DNA of 64,000 bases, taken from Cycas panzhihuaensis (lineage: Eukaryota > Cycadophyta). Location of the stretch: NCBI GenBank assembly GCA_023213395.1, contig CM041465.1:139445741-139509740 (forward strand), read 5' to 3'. Made by a program: the position numbers and the translations under genes. Shown one piece after another: positions 36,690 to 49,810 of the stretch. The notes beneath the pieces are model-generated. The model ran no database searches. It was not told where the DNA came from and saw nothing but the letters and a program-made list of their open reading frames with translations. The stretch's first letter is position 1. Each line of letters begins with the position of its first letter.

Positions 36690-39220
36690 ACTTCTTCCCA
36701 TTCATGATTGGCCCACTATACAAGGTGCTTAGAGATGATTTTATTAGAAAGGTGATATTGACATTTGGCCAAGATATAACTAGGAGGAATAGTGAGGACT
36801 TGCTCTTCATTAAGGATACAGAGGATAATTCAAAAGGTGGAAGATTTTCTAGGGTACTTTTTAGGGTAAGAAACATGGAAAACATTATGAATCTTTATGT
36901 TAGGAAGGAGCTTAAGGGCATATGCAACTTTTCCAAAATGTTAGAGGGTTTTGTATAGACTATAATAGTGAGGGATAAGCATGTGATTTTTATTTTACTT
37001 TAAGGATTATTGTTTATATGGTTGGACATGCAGAAATACAAGGTTGCCTACTAAAAAGGAATGATTAGAGTGGTGTTAGTTATTACGTTATCTCATGTGG
37101 TTCTAAGTGATGGATAGGTTCTGCTTAAGAGTATGGAGAATTTGGTCTACATATTGGAGCTTTTATTAGATAGCAATTATTCATTGGTGTGGTAAGATCA
37201 TAGGGGATAACTTTAAAGGGTCATGAATGGAGACATACAAATAAAAGAGTAATAGGAGAAGTTGTGCTAGTGTTCAATGAGAACTAAGCAAAGGTCCACT
37301 TATTCTAGTGTTTTGAGGTTAAACAATACAAGTAAGTTCCTAATGTTTTATTAAGAACATTTAACTAACCATTGGCCTAAGGGTGGTATGCTAAACTCAT
37401 ATTGAAAGAGATTCTTAATGTATTAAAAAGTTCTTACCAAAATAAAATTGTAAATTTAGGGTCCCAATACATACAGACAAACATTTGATTATATATATAT
37501 ATATTAAGAAGGTATGGGATCTTATAAGAGGCATGGACTAGTAAGAAGTTGGCATATATAATTAATTTATCAATGATAACTAAGATAAATCCAAAATTTA
37601 TAATTGATAGAAGGCATAGATAAAGTCCATGGTAATGTCTTTCCATTTATCTAGAGGAATATATAAAGGCTAGAGGAGTCCTAACTCTATCATTATCTTA
37701 GGTTTGTAATACTAACATATATTATATTATGAGATGAAGGTAAGGATATTAGATTTTATATATGGTTATTAGAAGCCGGTGTGGACTATAAAATCCAAAG
37801 TGGCCTCTTAAGGGGGTGGAATGGTACTTGAAAAGGATGTAGGAAATGAAAGAGGGTGTGGGCTAGTTATAGATACAATTCTTATGAAGGAGATGATTAA
37901 CATATAAGGACTAATCATTTTGAGTGTGAATCTTTATGAACCATTAAGAGTAATCACCATGGGATTGATTAGCAGAGGCCAACTCAGTTGACCAAGTAGA
38001 TGAAGGGTAGGAGATAACATAAAGGGTGGGTTTAAAGGGCTAATGAGAAAGAATTCTAACAATATTATTTCCCTTACCCTTCTTATAGGTTATGGTGAAG
38101 TCAAACACTTAGAGTTAATTAACCCACTTAACTTATTCTTCTAATAAGACTTATTAGTTAAGAAGGTGGTAGAGGCTATGGTGGTTAGTTAAAATGGTGA
38201 ACTTGGAGCTAAATAAGTATTGGTGCCATTTATTTAAGGCATGTAAAATAGCTTCTATCTATTTTTAATAGGTAGAGGGATGACATTCATGTTCTTTAAG
38301 CTTCTAACTCTAAAATATAATAGGGTAAAAAAATTATATGAGTATTACATCCAAGCCAAAACTAGAGATGCTATATTGAAATTGAAATGGTTGAAAGAAA
38401 TCTGGTATGGCTAGGATAGTAGCGGAAGTCATAGTTACTTTAAGAAGGTTAAAGCCTCTACTTATGATGAGAGACCATTTAAATAAATCTTTATGAAGTA
38501 GGATGGTTAGAGGGATAGTAAGTAAAATGTAATTTTTGATAGAACATTAACAAAATCTAGTAAGCCTAAGGAAATACCATAGTTAGTTGAAGTTTTGGGT
38601 GGTTAACCAAGTGATAATAATAAGTATTTTGTTTGGGTCAACTTGAATAACATTAGAGGAAATAATGTGGCCAAGCTATTATAGTTTAGATTTTCAAAAT
38701 TCACACTTTAGAAGTTTGGCATACAATTGTTGTTAACTGAGGATTTAAATGATGCATTCTAGGTGTTAGAGATGTTGGGATAGGTAAGAACTATAAATAA
38801 GTAAGTTATCTAAAAATATAATGATAAGTTTTTAGAGATATAATGCAAATATTATATTCATTAAAGTTTGGAATATGCAAGGGTACTATAGAGACCAAAA
38901 GGTATAGTGGTTATAGAAAGTAGTATTTTAATAATCCTTGAGGGTGTTGGGGATTTGATAGTACCCAAATTAGAGGTCATGTTTAGAGAATACTAAAGTA
39001 GCACAGCTTTTTTCTAATATATCATTAATCCAAGGGGTTGAAAATTATTTTTTTATCATGATTTTATTAAGTTCTTAGTAATTGACATACAATCAAAAGC
39101 ACCTATCCTTTTTCTAAATAAGGACTTGGTTGAATAATGCCCATATCCATAAGTTCACTAGTAAATTTTCTAATTTTATTCTTTAAAGTAGGAATTATAA
39201 TAAAGTCTAAAGCTAATTAT
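36690..39220 (-). pseudogene. Element F pol remnant: RT, integrase, chromodomain
   Basis: The RT entry reads KNKIRKFTSELMDMGIIQPS (about 39200-39130) and then LYVNY-ELNKI, a worn form of 'LCIDYRxLNK'. The 70-residue open stretch 37434-37646 is the integrase core, with IIDKLIIYANFLLV and DPKFTILFW equal to 'VVDRLTKSAHFLPV' and 'DPRFTSRFW'. Near 36790-36690 a SNKIISKHLV and WANHEWEEVT pair resembles the chromodomain 'LRNKxIPxVLVxWxNHxxEEATW'. One stop replaces a residue before its first Trp. The middle of RT and RNase H (39000-37700) is very decayed. Confidence 0.7.
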
Positions 39221-41835
39221 GTCATGAGGGTTTTTAAGTTTTATGTTATAATAAATTCCATAATGTGGGAGAGGACTAGAAGGAAGAGGAGTAAAGACAG
39301 ACTATTATTGGTCAAGAATTTGTTGGATGTTAAGGTGGATTATGGGATGGGCTTTAATGTTATTAAGAAGAATTATGTAATCCCTATTACTATTTAATTA
39401 TTTATGTGTCTAAATAGGAAAGATAAAATTATTAAGGGAGGGGAGTATTGGATACCATGAAATTTATGTTCTTACTTGAGGTTATGATAAAATAAGATGA
39501 GGGGGTTAGTAGGTGAGTTGTTTGTATTGTATGTACTTAGGGTTTGAAACCGTGAGACTCCTAGGATGACATTTAATCCTCTTATAGACAAAGCATAGAA
39601 GTTAGATACCAAATAATAATTGTCAATTGAGATATATAAATTCTAGATTATCCATGTATAGAATATGATATCCTAGTAAAGAGAATATGAAGTTAGTCTT
39701 GAGGATAATATATAGCTTGATTTATATGGGAAGGGATATATCAATGAAGTTGAGTGACATACCATTATTGATTGGTATGGTTATGGTGGTTTTATAGAGT
39801 ATGCTTTGACTCTAAGGGGTTTAGGGCATGATGTAGAATTAAAATCTTCTAGGGAGACTTTAGGTTTGGGGTCAAGAAAGAACTCTTAGTATGGATTATC
39901 ACTTGGCTTATGCATTGAATTTAAGTCTCGGTATACAAAGAGGTTAGGGTCAATTATGAAAACCACATGCATAAGTTTACATACCTTCTAATGGTCACAA
40001 TTCTACTTTTCTAAGCACCTAATATAGAGGCCATAGCCTTAATATTTATTCACTTTGGTTATAGGAACATATAAGGGATATAAAGGTTCCTCTACTATTG
40101 TGCATTATGAATCATCCATGCATTATTTTTGTTGATATATTTGGAAAGGATATCAGTAGAAGGGAGGATATCAATGAAAGATAATTAGTCATTCTATTGT
40201 AAATTATACTTTCACTACTTTTTCCACGGATGTAGTCTCTTTGAGAGTGGTCTAGGTAATTACCCTAAGGTACATTAGAATGGGGTCTTTTAGTCTAGAA
40301 ATATATATGTCAATATTAGTCTATTGATTAAGAGTTTGAGATACTTGATTTTATAGGGCCTAGAACTCCTTGGTGTTTATTTTGACTCATGATATTTGAT
40401 TAAGCAAAGTAAGTATAACCTTCTAATTTTGAAACAGGGGAGTTATTTTACTAAAGTGAGAGTCATAATTTAAGGTATATAGTCTATGATGAGTATAAAC
40501 TAGTTGATACTCTAAAATAAGTATAAACTACATCACCCCTAAGACATGCACTTGGGGGCACTACACTCTATAATGACTACAAATTAATTAAGACTCTATA
40601 ATAAGTATAAACTAACTAAATACTTTACAATAAGTATAAATTATCTTATACTTCTTTGTTATTATAAATTATCATATACATATTATTCTCCTAAAACCTT
40701 AAAACAATTAAAAGATTAAAAAATAAAATAAAATGCAAACTCTATGGCGATTATAAACTATTTGAATAGTTTGTGATGAGTATAAACTACATATACATGC
40801 TATTTACAAAAACTCATATATATTTATGTGTGTATGCATATATGTCTATGTGTGTGTGTGTGTGTGTATAACAAAATAGTAATAGCATACTCTAAAATGA
40901 GGGCAAACTACTTTTAGACACTTCACTAATTCATTGAATTCTATACATTATTAAATATATGTGTCCAATTAAATATTAATGACTATATAAGACTACTATC
41001 ATCTAACATAAAGTAGCATAAGCTTTAGTCATTGAGAACACACCAATTGCATAATGTCATATAAAATAAATACATCTAAAGCATGTATGTCAGGTAGATA
41101 GATGTTGTCATATGAAATAAAAATACATTAAAAAATAAAAATCTTAGGCACATGTATATTAAAGGAGAGCTCAATTGGCATTTAAAATATATATACATAT
41201 ACAAATGAGATACAAAATTAGTATACATATGAGTGTTTAAAAGGATCCTATCTTTTGTAAGTGTATACAAAATACTCAAATAAGATAATTATAGCTTATC
41301 CAAAACTCACATAATAGGATTATATCCCCCCTAAAAACCCCTTACATTCTTAGTATCTTTCCTTAATCAAAAGCTCCACCATCATGTTGTTGAGGACTCT
41401 TTTTATGAACTTGATAAGTTATGGAGGCATGACTAGTACTATCCCAAATACTCACATCCTCTAAGTGGGTCCTCTTAGTTTAAGTTTAAGTAGAGTACCT
41501 CTAACTAACCATTACCAACTTTAATAGCTAATCTCAATCTACCACTAGTTAATCCCTCTCAATTGTTAGATCTTTATTTCAAGTCTATACAATTTGTAAA
41601 TGTGATGCCTAAACTACAACCTAAACCTCTAGCTACTACAATCTTATGTTATCCCTTGAAGCCAAAGATAACTTTATAACTCCTTGAGAGGTTTTTAGAT
41701 TCTACAACTATCCTAGGATAGCCCTATCACTCATATCTAGGTGGCCCTCACCAAAGTAGTAAAAGCAATAATATAAGTCCAAGTTATAGTTAGAGCTCTA
41801 GTGTCCACCTCCAAAAGTGTCAGAATTTATGAATT

Positions 41836-41848
41836 CACTCTGATACCA
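41836..41848 (-). other. Primer binding site next to an LTR
   Basis: Minus strand TGGTATCAGAGTG, an initiator tRNA-Met type primer site, directly abutting the TG start of the LTR at 41849. Confidence 0.7.
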
Positions 41849-42141
41849 TGATAAAGAAATAATTGATAGAATAGTAAATGATTAAATATAAATGAATAAG
41901 TAATAAAATGTAATAAATAAAATAATGCTAGGATCATAAATAGTATCATGAGACACCTTCATTTTAAAAATTTTTAGAATATTACATGATATATAATATA
42001 ATCTTATATACTAATGATGTTTTTATATAATAGAACTTATTTTTGATGTGGAGCCTACCACTTTTATTACTTGTATAGATAAATGTGCATTAGCTAATTA
42101 TCTCCTTAGTTTTCTCTAATATATTAATATTCTAACATTCC
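41849..42141 (-). repeat. LTR of minus-strand element(s)
   Basis: About 293 bp, TGATAAAGAA..ATTCTAACA. A primer site lies on its left side and a polypyrimidine tract (TTCCCTCTTAATG) with copia pol sequence on its right. It therefore looks like a 5' LTR to its left neighbour and a 3' LTR to its right neighbour. No second copy was found in the window. Confidence 0.55.
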
Positions 42142-43060
42142 CTCTTAATGCACATTTATCGAACATAAATGTTCCTTTGAATTTCTAATGCTCAGTCTTT
42201 AGAAATTTCCTAAAAGTGATGTCTAAAACTTGGTTTTTAATTTTATCTTGATTTTCAAGTTGTCTTTGTTATATCAACTCTTGAATATAGTGATAACACT
42301 TAACTTTAATATGCTTCATTTTGCTTTATAAAATTATGTTCTTCATCAACTATGTAGTATTCTAAATGTCATACTAAATTTTTGTAGGTTTAATCAAGTA
42401 AACTATTTGATATAGATCATGTAGTATTTCTCTATAGGTAAACTATTTTGGGAACTTTTCTTTTAACTTCTTTATATTTTTATTTAGCTTCGTCATTCTA
42501 AATCATAAGAATATCTCCTAGATTAGACTAATCACAATCTATTTAAATTCATCAACTTGCAAATTATTCTTATCATTTGAGTAATTAGAGTCATTAATGG
42601 ATTCTTTAATAATATCTTCATCACATTTAATATACTCAATAATAGTAGTCTCATCAATAGTAGATTTAGTGATGCATTCAATAGTAGTAGATTCGTCAAC
42701 AATGTTATCAACTATATTCTCTTAACATATCTTTCTATCATGTTTCTAACATGCCTTCTCAATATGAATGCTTATATTTACTTGAGAAAATCGATTGCTT
42801 GTAGTATTACTTTGAGGTAGAATTTGAGAATTTAGTCTCCTAAATCTTCCTTTTAAATATGCAATTGGGGTAATAGGTTTATCAACTTATTCTAATTTAC
42901 TTATATCCTTAATGTCATTAACTTTTCATCAAGTGACTTAACATTTAGAGAAAAAATAAATTTCAAAATACCCCATGTTTCTTATGAAGCAGTAGCATGA
43001 TATATTTAGGAGAATATATTACCATCCAAATCATAGTATTTATGACTATTATATGACCAC
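42142..43060 (-). pseudogene. Copia remnant J: RNase H end and gag piece
   Basis: Next to the LTR the minus strand carries the very end of copia Pol: KTKHIKVKCYHYIQE, then a stretch ending in CALRGNV, equal to 'RTKHIDVxYHFIRE' and the terminal 'LRGxV'. At about 43060-42900 there is a Gag-like segment (ATAS-ETWGIL, matching 'TAKEAWDxL', then LNVKSLDEKLMTL). The distance between them is far too short for a full pol, so J is internally deleted or non-autonomous. No right-hand LTR was found. Confidence 0.6.
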
Positions 43061-46000
43061 ATGCAATTAGCAAAATTAGGATACTAGCACTTATGGTTAA
43101 GATACTAAGAGGTTAAGTATTAGTTATTAACTTTTATGCATAGGTTGTTAAATCCACTAATGAAATATAAGGTCATTTGGCCCACCAATAGAATTATAGA
43201 GGAAATGGTTTCTTTTACCTATTTAAGGCTTATAGATTATAGAGGAAGGTTGTTATGTAATTATTTCTCTTATGATAATGGTACTTTGGTACTCTTTTAT
43301 ATCCATTAGAGATTATTGGTATACTTCACTTTTGTAATTTGATTTCCATTAACAACATAAGTGCTAGATTTCCTATTTATCTTTTCTATTGTTATTTCTA
43401 GATATGAGAAAAATTATGATAGTCACATCTAAAGTGGTATCATACTTAGTTTAGAATCCAGTGGAAGTCGTAAGTAAAATTGAAGAAGGGAAATTTTTTT
43501 TCCTTTACTATATCACTATAAATCCTTCCTTACAAATTTTATTTTATTTTAAAGTTCTATTCAAATTAATCTTGTGTCAGTTAAGTTGTAAATAGGCAAC
43601 AAAATCCTACATATTTCCTCCCCTTTTCTTAGTGGATAGATATAGACTCTATACTAGGGATCTTTAAATATCATGAAGATTTATCATTACTGAGCTAAGT
43701 ATATGTGGCCATGAACTCATGTATGAAGTAAAGTAGTATAATAATACTTATGCAAGCTTGAAATAGAACTCAGTTATGGAAGTGAGCCTCCATGTACCTT
43801 TGAGTATATTGAAGGACCCTTATAGGTTCCCCCTACCAACCTAGAGTAGGAAACTTGTTGGTCATATGTCCCTCTATGCTATATAGGTTAGCAATTAAGG
43901 CCCATAAGTTACCCTTCACAAACACCCCTACATGATTATTGATCTTATAGAACCAAACATTCCTCCATAGGTAATACCTTGATATATTAGGCTAAGTAAT
44001 AATATTAATAGGGAAGTTTATTAAAAGACTTATAAGGCTAAATAATCCTTTATCAGTGTCTAGTAGGTTCCCTTTATTCAACTCTATAACTTCTATTATA
44101 AAAGTATTTGTTACAAAAAATTGTTGAGACTATTTGACTTCTAAAATAATAAAATCAAAATTTATTAAGAGTATTGTACTTCTAAAAGATAAATCCTAAA
44201 GCTGTAAAACATCTAAATACACATAGGTTGAGCCTACAATAATTATATCACCTAAGCATAACAACATACAAGCATCATACTCTAAATCCCAGTAAGAAAC
44301 AATACAATAACAATCTAAAAAGCACCATAAATTAAATTATTTCTATTTAAACCTTTAATAAAAATTATATATTTAGTACCTAGTTAAGTCTATTTTCCAT
44401 TTTTAATCCACTCTGCTTAAAAAAAGGAAAGAAAAAAAGAGTCTACAAGGTCACTTCAATGAATATTTCTATGTGTCTAATGAAACTTGCACCATTAGAC
44501 TCATGATAAAAAGAAAAAAAAAAATCTTATCAATTTATACATCTTATTTTGATTAGCATGTTATGCTAATCAGTTTACACTAGGTCAGTTTTAACTTTGA
44601 CTTTTAACAAAAATCACTCAAATGGTGCCTGCAGATCTCACTGTTAGAAATTTTTATTTAAATCTCACTTATACTATTTTGAAAAGTTTTTCATACTTAT
44701 TCTAATTTGCTAGGTGATTCCTTTACTTTTTCTTAATGGTTAATAGTCTATAAATACCTTGCCCCTCCCCCCTCCCACTCCCCTTTCTTTTTCCTTTAAG
44801 TCATAGTCCCCATTTTTATAACCCTTGTTTCACCAAAACCTAGCCCTCATCACTTTTAGTAGGTCTCTTGTATTCTTTCATGTGAAAATGATTGATTTAA
44901 GGTTTGATTCATTTCTATTAGGTCATGTTTTGATAAAATATTATATTAATTCTATTAGTGATATATGTTGAATGATGATGGATGTATTATTATGCTATCA
45001 CCTACTGATGACTGATAACTATAGCATTAAATCTCTCTTTCATGGTCATTCTTATTCATTTCTTCATTTAAAACATCTTGTCTCATGCTTTTATCTTGAT
45101 TTCACCCTTAGATTATCTTTTTTAATCAACTGTTAGGCTTGTGCTTATTGTTTTCATCCTTTTTGGGTTATTTTTCTCATTGATAAAGTCATTTATACTT
45201 AAATTTATCAATAAATATCATTCTTTGACTTTTTAATTAGTCATTTTAATCTCTTGATTTACCATAATTTTGGTCTTTCCAAAAATATGATTAATCATAT
45301 TTTATGAAGAAAGTCATATTTTTTATTGTTAATAAAATGTAACTCGTTACATTTTTTATTCTTATGCATGCAAAATTTTTTAGTGCACTAGTTTTCTATA
45401 TGCCACCACCTAGATTGAATGGAAACCTACCCTATTTATGTCTAGAACTTATGGAAACCATATTGTCTCCTATTATTCAAAGTTTGTGGTGTTAAAGATC
45501 AAGTTTTTGGAAGTGCTTCTTGAGATTTTTTGAAAGATTTTACTAATGTTGTTTGAAAAAACTAGCTTAGAGAAAAGAAAGGGTGAAGTTAGGAGAAAGA
45601 TCTTAGAGTTTTGGTTGTTTTCTTATTGCTACTTAGATTTTAATGATTGGTGCTTCTCAAAATACTCAAATTCTGGTAAATATTTTAGCTTTAAATTTCT
45701 TTTCTTCTTGGTAATATCTTTCCTACCATGGACTCTCGTAATTCTTATATCCTTTTGTGATTATTTATGCTTAGAATGTTTTCTCTCTTCTTGGTGATAT
45801 TTGGAGTACCATTGTATTCCTTTTCTTTCTTGGGAATTTAGTTGAAAGGTCTACTTTTTATAGGATAAAAATGGGTAGTCTATTGTGAAGAACAATAATC
45901 TCTTCACTGAGAGGATAATAACTCTCTCCCATTCTTTCTCAATTGTCTAAATCCCCAAGAGGTTTGCTTTCATCTTGGTTTATTTATGGTTGCCATTGAG

Positions 46001-47860
46001 CCTGTTATTATTGTGTTTCTATTTTTCCTTTATTGGTTTTAAAGGAAAATTTGAAAAGGCTTGATCACATAAAGCAAGGAAAGCCATTCTAAGGTATGAG
46101 CTTATTAATAGACTAGAAATTATAGAAAGATGTTAGTATTGTTCTTGTTTGACTTCATTCCTTTTATTGCTCTCTCATAGTTTTAAGGAAATTTGTATGT
46201 ATGTATGGTATATTTTTATTATGATCATATTGCATGAGATTCAAGGATCCTATGGTCTCCAAAACACTCAATTTATGATAGAATATTTATTTTTTTTCTA
46301 ATATTTGTTTATGTATGATGACATGATTATGATTGATTACATCTAATCTTTATGATCTAAATATTATTCATTATAGCATAAATATATCTTTGAAATCTCT
46401 TTTTTTCTCTTGGAATCATTATCTACAAATTACATGTAATTGAAATGAAAGTTTCATATAAACATTGCATATTATTGGATCTTTTATTGATTTGTATACG
46501 TAGTTGCACATTACACTAGTCGCATTTCACATTTGTCTTTCTCATTAAACATGTGTGTTTTATATTTAAAGGAAATAATTTATTTTTTCATTCTTAGTGT
46601 GCTTTATTTTATAAAGAAAAGAAAAAGATAATTCATGTATGTTTAGTTTTCTTATTTATGTGTTAAAAAGAAGGTGAATAGGTCTTGTAGTTTAATTATT
46701 TACTCGTGATTTTATTTCATTTAAATTTAGAAAATAAAGAAAAAACAAAAACAAAAACCCTTCTATCAATTATCCCTTTTCCTTTATTTTAATAAAACTC
46801 AAATGGTTGAAAAAATAGGAGGAAATAAGTCCTTAAGAAGGACACAAGATACATTGTTAGTGTAATCCTGAATTTAAAACTCTTCTATCCAATTATATAG
46901 GTTAGTGGATTCAATCACTCTGAGCCTTTTATTACCTCATTTATATCTTAATTAAATGACATTATCAGGTGGAGACTACTTCTTAGGAGTTGGAAAAGGT
47001 GGTCCCTTAGGTTTTCTTAGGCTTCTTGTTTCTTAGATTAGACTTGAAATAAAGGAAATATACCACTAGCTAAAGATATTTAGTTTAGGTCCAATCGAAG
47101 CACATCATCTTTCTAGCAACCACACTAGGGATTACCATTTATTTTCTTATTTATAGTGATAGAAACCACAACACCCACACTTAGGCAATCACTGAGTCTT
47201 CAAGGTCTTCTAATTGATTTTCAAATACAGCCATCACATTTTGCTTGTGAAGTTTCATCTTCCTACATTGATTTATTAGAGCATCATGTATATGATACTT
47301 ATTTTTATCCCCCTAAAGATTCATCCTAGCTATATGAAATACTTGTGGAGTAAGGGTACCCCGAGCCCTCTCAACTCTATGGTGATGCTTCATTTATAAA
47401 TCCTTCTTTTGCATAAGAAGAAACACTTCCTACTCAAGCACATCCATCGTATTTTGAGTTGATTCTTACTAAGGTCCCTACTCCCCTTCACATACTTAGA
47501 TATTAAGATCCTTTTCATTCAAAAATTGATACTATGACATCCTCTCCATAATATCATCAATTTGATCTATTGTATAAGTAGTATAAGTCAATTCAAGTTG
47601 AGCCTTCAATTTTTCTAGATGTCATTTGATCTCCCTTACCTTCCCATCCTCCTTTACCAAGACCTCGTTCTCCTCCTTTTAAGGAAGTTGAAGATCATAA
47701 GTCAGTTCATTCTTAACCTCTTCCTTCACCTTCTAGATTGCAAGTCTAGACCTAACCCACTCTCCTCATATGGTACCCTCTACATATGAGGGTACCTCTA
47801 CTATTCCCATCCAAGGTAACCTTAGTTCTTCTCATTCTCTTATCTCTCACTAATAGGTTT
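43061..47860. other. Unresolved stretch; possible LTR/leader of element C
   Basis: No domain was recognised in either strand. Notable points are a plus-strand TGGTATCATAC at about 43432-43442 that resembles a primer site, and a TATAAATACC box near 44750-44762 followed at once by a C-rich pyrimidine run to about 44800. Such a box could be the promoter of a long Tat-type LTR belonging to element C downstream. A few open frames of 60-85 codons, such as 45546-45797, have no family resemblance. Confidence 0.4.
44750..44800 (+). promoter_or_regulatory. TATA-box and pyrimidine run, candidate LTR promoter
   Basis: TATAAATACC is followed by a run of C and T (CCCCTCCCCCCTCCCACTCC and onward). This C-rich patch stands out in an AT-rich region. 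The position, about 3 kb upstream of the gag of C and on the same strand, suits an LTR promoter. No second LTR copy supports it. Confidence 0.35.
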
Positions 47861-48311
47861 ACCTTCATCAATGTCATAACCTATTCATTCCTATTCCACT
47901 AGAGTTGCCCCCACTTATCTTATTTTGTCTTCGACTCAATTGCCAATTCACTTGTCCTATAGAGTTATCCCACATGATATTAGGCCTCATACTTCTTCTT
48001 CTAAAGCACTTAATATGGCCCATTCTTCCTAACATATCTCTTATATCCATCCCATTTATCCTTATGCTTTTGTTAGTCAATCTCAAGTTTTAGGGCTTGC
48101 TAACCCTACCTCCTTATCACATGTTCTTAGATCCACTCCACAACTAATCCATTTTCCTTTATTTAACCTTATTCTTCCTCAATATCCTATGCCATAAACT
48201 AATTCTATGGTTAATCCTACAACTTGGTTTAATCCTTCATCTACTCTTCCATCCCATTCTTTTCCTTAACAACAGCAACTTATTCCTTTTACCACTTCAC
48301 ATCCATCATCC

Positions 48312-49420
48312 TTGTCTCAATGTACCACTACATTAAGGTTAAGGAAATCTTTTCTTAACTATATGAAGTCTCCCTTTCAACATGAGGCCCTTTTATCCCC
48401 AGTGCCTCCATTCCTTCCTGAGTTACTTAAATTCTTGGGTGGCTTCTCTCAAGAACTAGCTTTCTGCATAAAATTATTTACACTTGATTATATAAATTTC
48501 ATGTCGTATGATTATTCCATGATGTGCTTATTTCCTAGATCACTTCAAGGTGATACCCTGAAATGGTTTTCTTGACTTCCCTTAACTTTTGTCCTCTTAT
48601 TTCAATAATTAGTTGATTCTATTATCAACTATTTTAATGTAGCAAGACCATTCAAATCTGGCATCAAATCTCTTTTGGCTATCAAACAAGATCATGATGA
48701 AACTTCTAGGGATTTTGTGAGAAGGTTTTGATACCAAGTACATGTATGCCATTCATATCTTGATCCTAGTATCCTATTTGATCTGTTCACTAATGCTTTG
48801 AGGCCACACATCCATCTTGAAGTTCTTAAGCTTGACCCTCAAACTTATGAAGAAGCTATTGATCATTGTTTAGCTTTGGAAATATTTAAGATTCAGGCAA
48901 ATATTAAGAAGGTTGAAAAACCCATTCCCTCTAAAGAAACTATTCAGACAACTAAGTCTTCCCATCCTAAACCTATTTATGATCACTTAACTTCTTCCAT
49001 TAGACCGTTAGAATGTGTAATCAACACCAAGCTATGTGTTTATGGTTCTTCTCAAAATCAACCATCTTAAGAAATAAAAGTAATTCATTTTACTGGAGAA
49101 AGGAAGAAACAAACTTCCCCTCCACCTCCTTCTTCTTTTATAATGACAAAATGGTGTTCTGACCATTACATAGACGCTCATGACAAAAGTGAATATCATA
49201 TGGTTCAAGTTATAACACAAAATATAAATGTTTAATCAAACCATTCTTCTAAAATGTCTTAAGATCAAATGATTCATAAAGATCCCTTACCTCAACATAA
49301 GGATAAAGAAAACACAAATGATAAGGGCAAGATAAAGTAGGTTCAAGATGATGAAGAGGAGCCTTTTAGTTTTGATTTATCTAAGAATACTGTTACTCTC
49401 CCTAATCCTTTAATAAAATG
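48312..49420 (+). pseudogene. Element C gag remnant
   Basis: One frame runs from 48312 to about 49420 with a handful of stops. It shows SPFQHEALLSPVPPFLPELLKF, GDTLKWFS followed by TGA where Arg is expected, DETSRDFVRRF and LDPQTYEEAIDHCLALE, all in the order of plant gypsy Gag (retrotransposon_gag domain). A WCSDHYIDAHDKSEYH block near 49153-49200 matches the Tat Cys/His motif before protease. The frame is kept over more than 300 codons, so damage is mostly point stops. Confidence 0.75.
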
Positions 49421-49563
49421 ATTAGTAATTAAGCTCGCCTACCTCCAAAAGGTGGTGAGACCAAGAGAATGATAAACATAGTGGAGACTACAAAGAGTGA
49501 AAGTCTATCTAAATCATCTGATAATTTAATGGCAAGGAACTCCAACTCTTTACCTCATACCCC

Positions 49564-49796
49564 TGTTGGAATATTAATGCACATTTGTTTTGTCCCACAT
49601 GCAAGTGGGTCCCACTCTCTCTATATTGACATGTATTATAAATACACAACATTATGTATCATATTGTATGTTGTTGTAATGATGTTTTCTTAATACAATG
49701 GAGGTACCTTTATGGTACCATTTGATCCTATGGAGGTGCTTTTGTTCTATTTATGTCTATTTGCCAATATCTTATTATAGGTTCTATTTTCCAACA
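49564..49796 (+). repeat. 5' LTR of element L
   Basis: 233 bp, TGTTGGAATATT..TTTTCCAACA, same length as 52666-52898. It contains the TATA box listed separately. Confidence 0.92.
49637..49644 (+). promoter_or_regulatory. TATA box in 5' LTR of L
   Basis: TATAAATA, conserved at the same position in the right LTR (52739-52746). It lies about 74 bp into the LTR and would start the element transcript roughly 30 bp downstream. Confidence 0.6.
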
Positions 49797-49810
49797 TGGT
49801 TTCAGAGTGC
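49797..49810 (+). other. Primer binding site of element L
   Basis: TGGTTTCAGAGTGC immediately after the LTR. It is the initiator tRNA-Met site with a T-for-A change and an inserted T. Confidence 0.7.

Larger units (their letters stand above)
36641..41848 (-). mobile_element. Ty3/gypsy chromovirus remnant F
   Basis: A minus-strand gypsy element. Read right to left: leader/gag region (about 41835-39900, poorly preserved), protease end (about 39570-39480, ILGVSRFQTLSTY, matching chromovirus 'ILGVxWLxTLG'), RT start (about 39220-39000), integrase (about 37650-37430) and a chromodomain-like tail at about 36790-36690. A primer site at 41836-41848 lies at its right edge. All domains are frameshifted. 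A chromodomain after integrase defines chromoviruses and is thought to guide insertion to heterochromatin. Confidence 0.75.

Noticed and set aside
39137-39397. 86-codon plus-strand basic frame
   Set aside because: It is the complement of the gypsy RT entry region of element F.
45546-45797. 83-codon plus-strand frame with hydrophobic C-terminus
   Set aside because: The hydrophobic character follows from T-rich DNA. No motif, no start context and no neighbour support it.
47874-48093. Mirror-image open frames on both strands of about 62-70 codons
   Set aside because: The region precedes the gag of C in the same composition; neither frame shows a domain, and the minus frame is a shadow.
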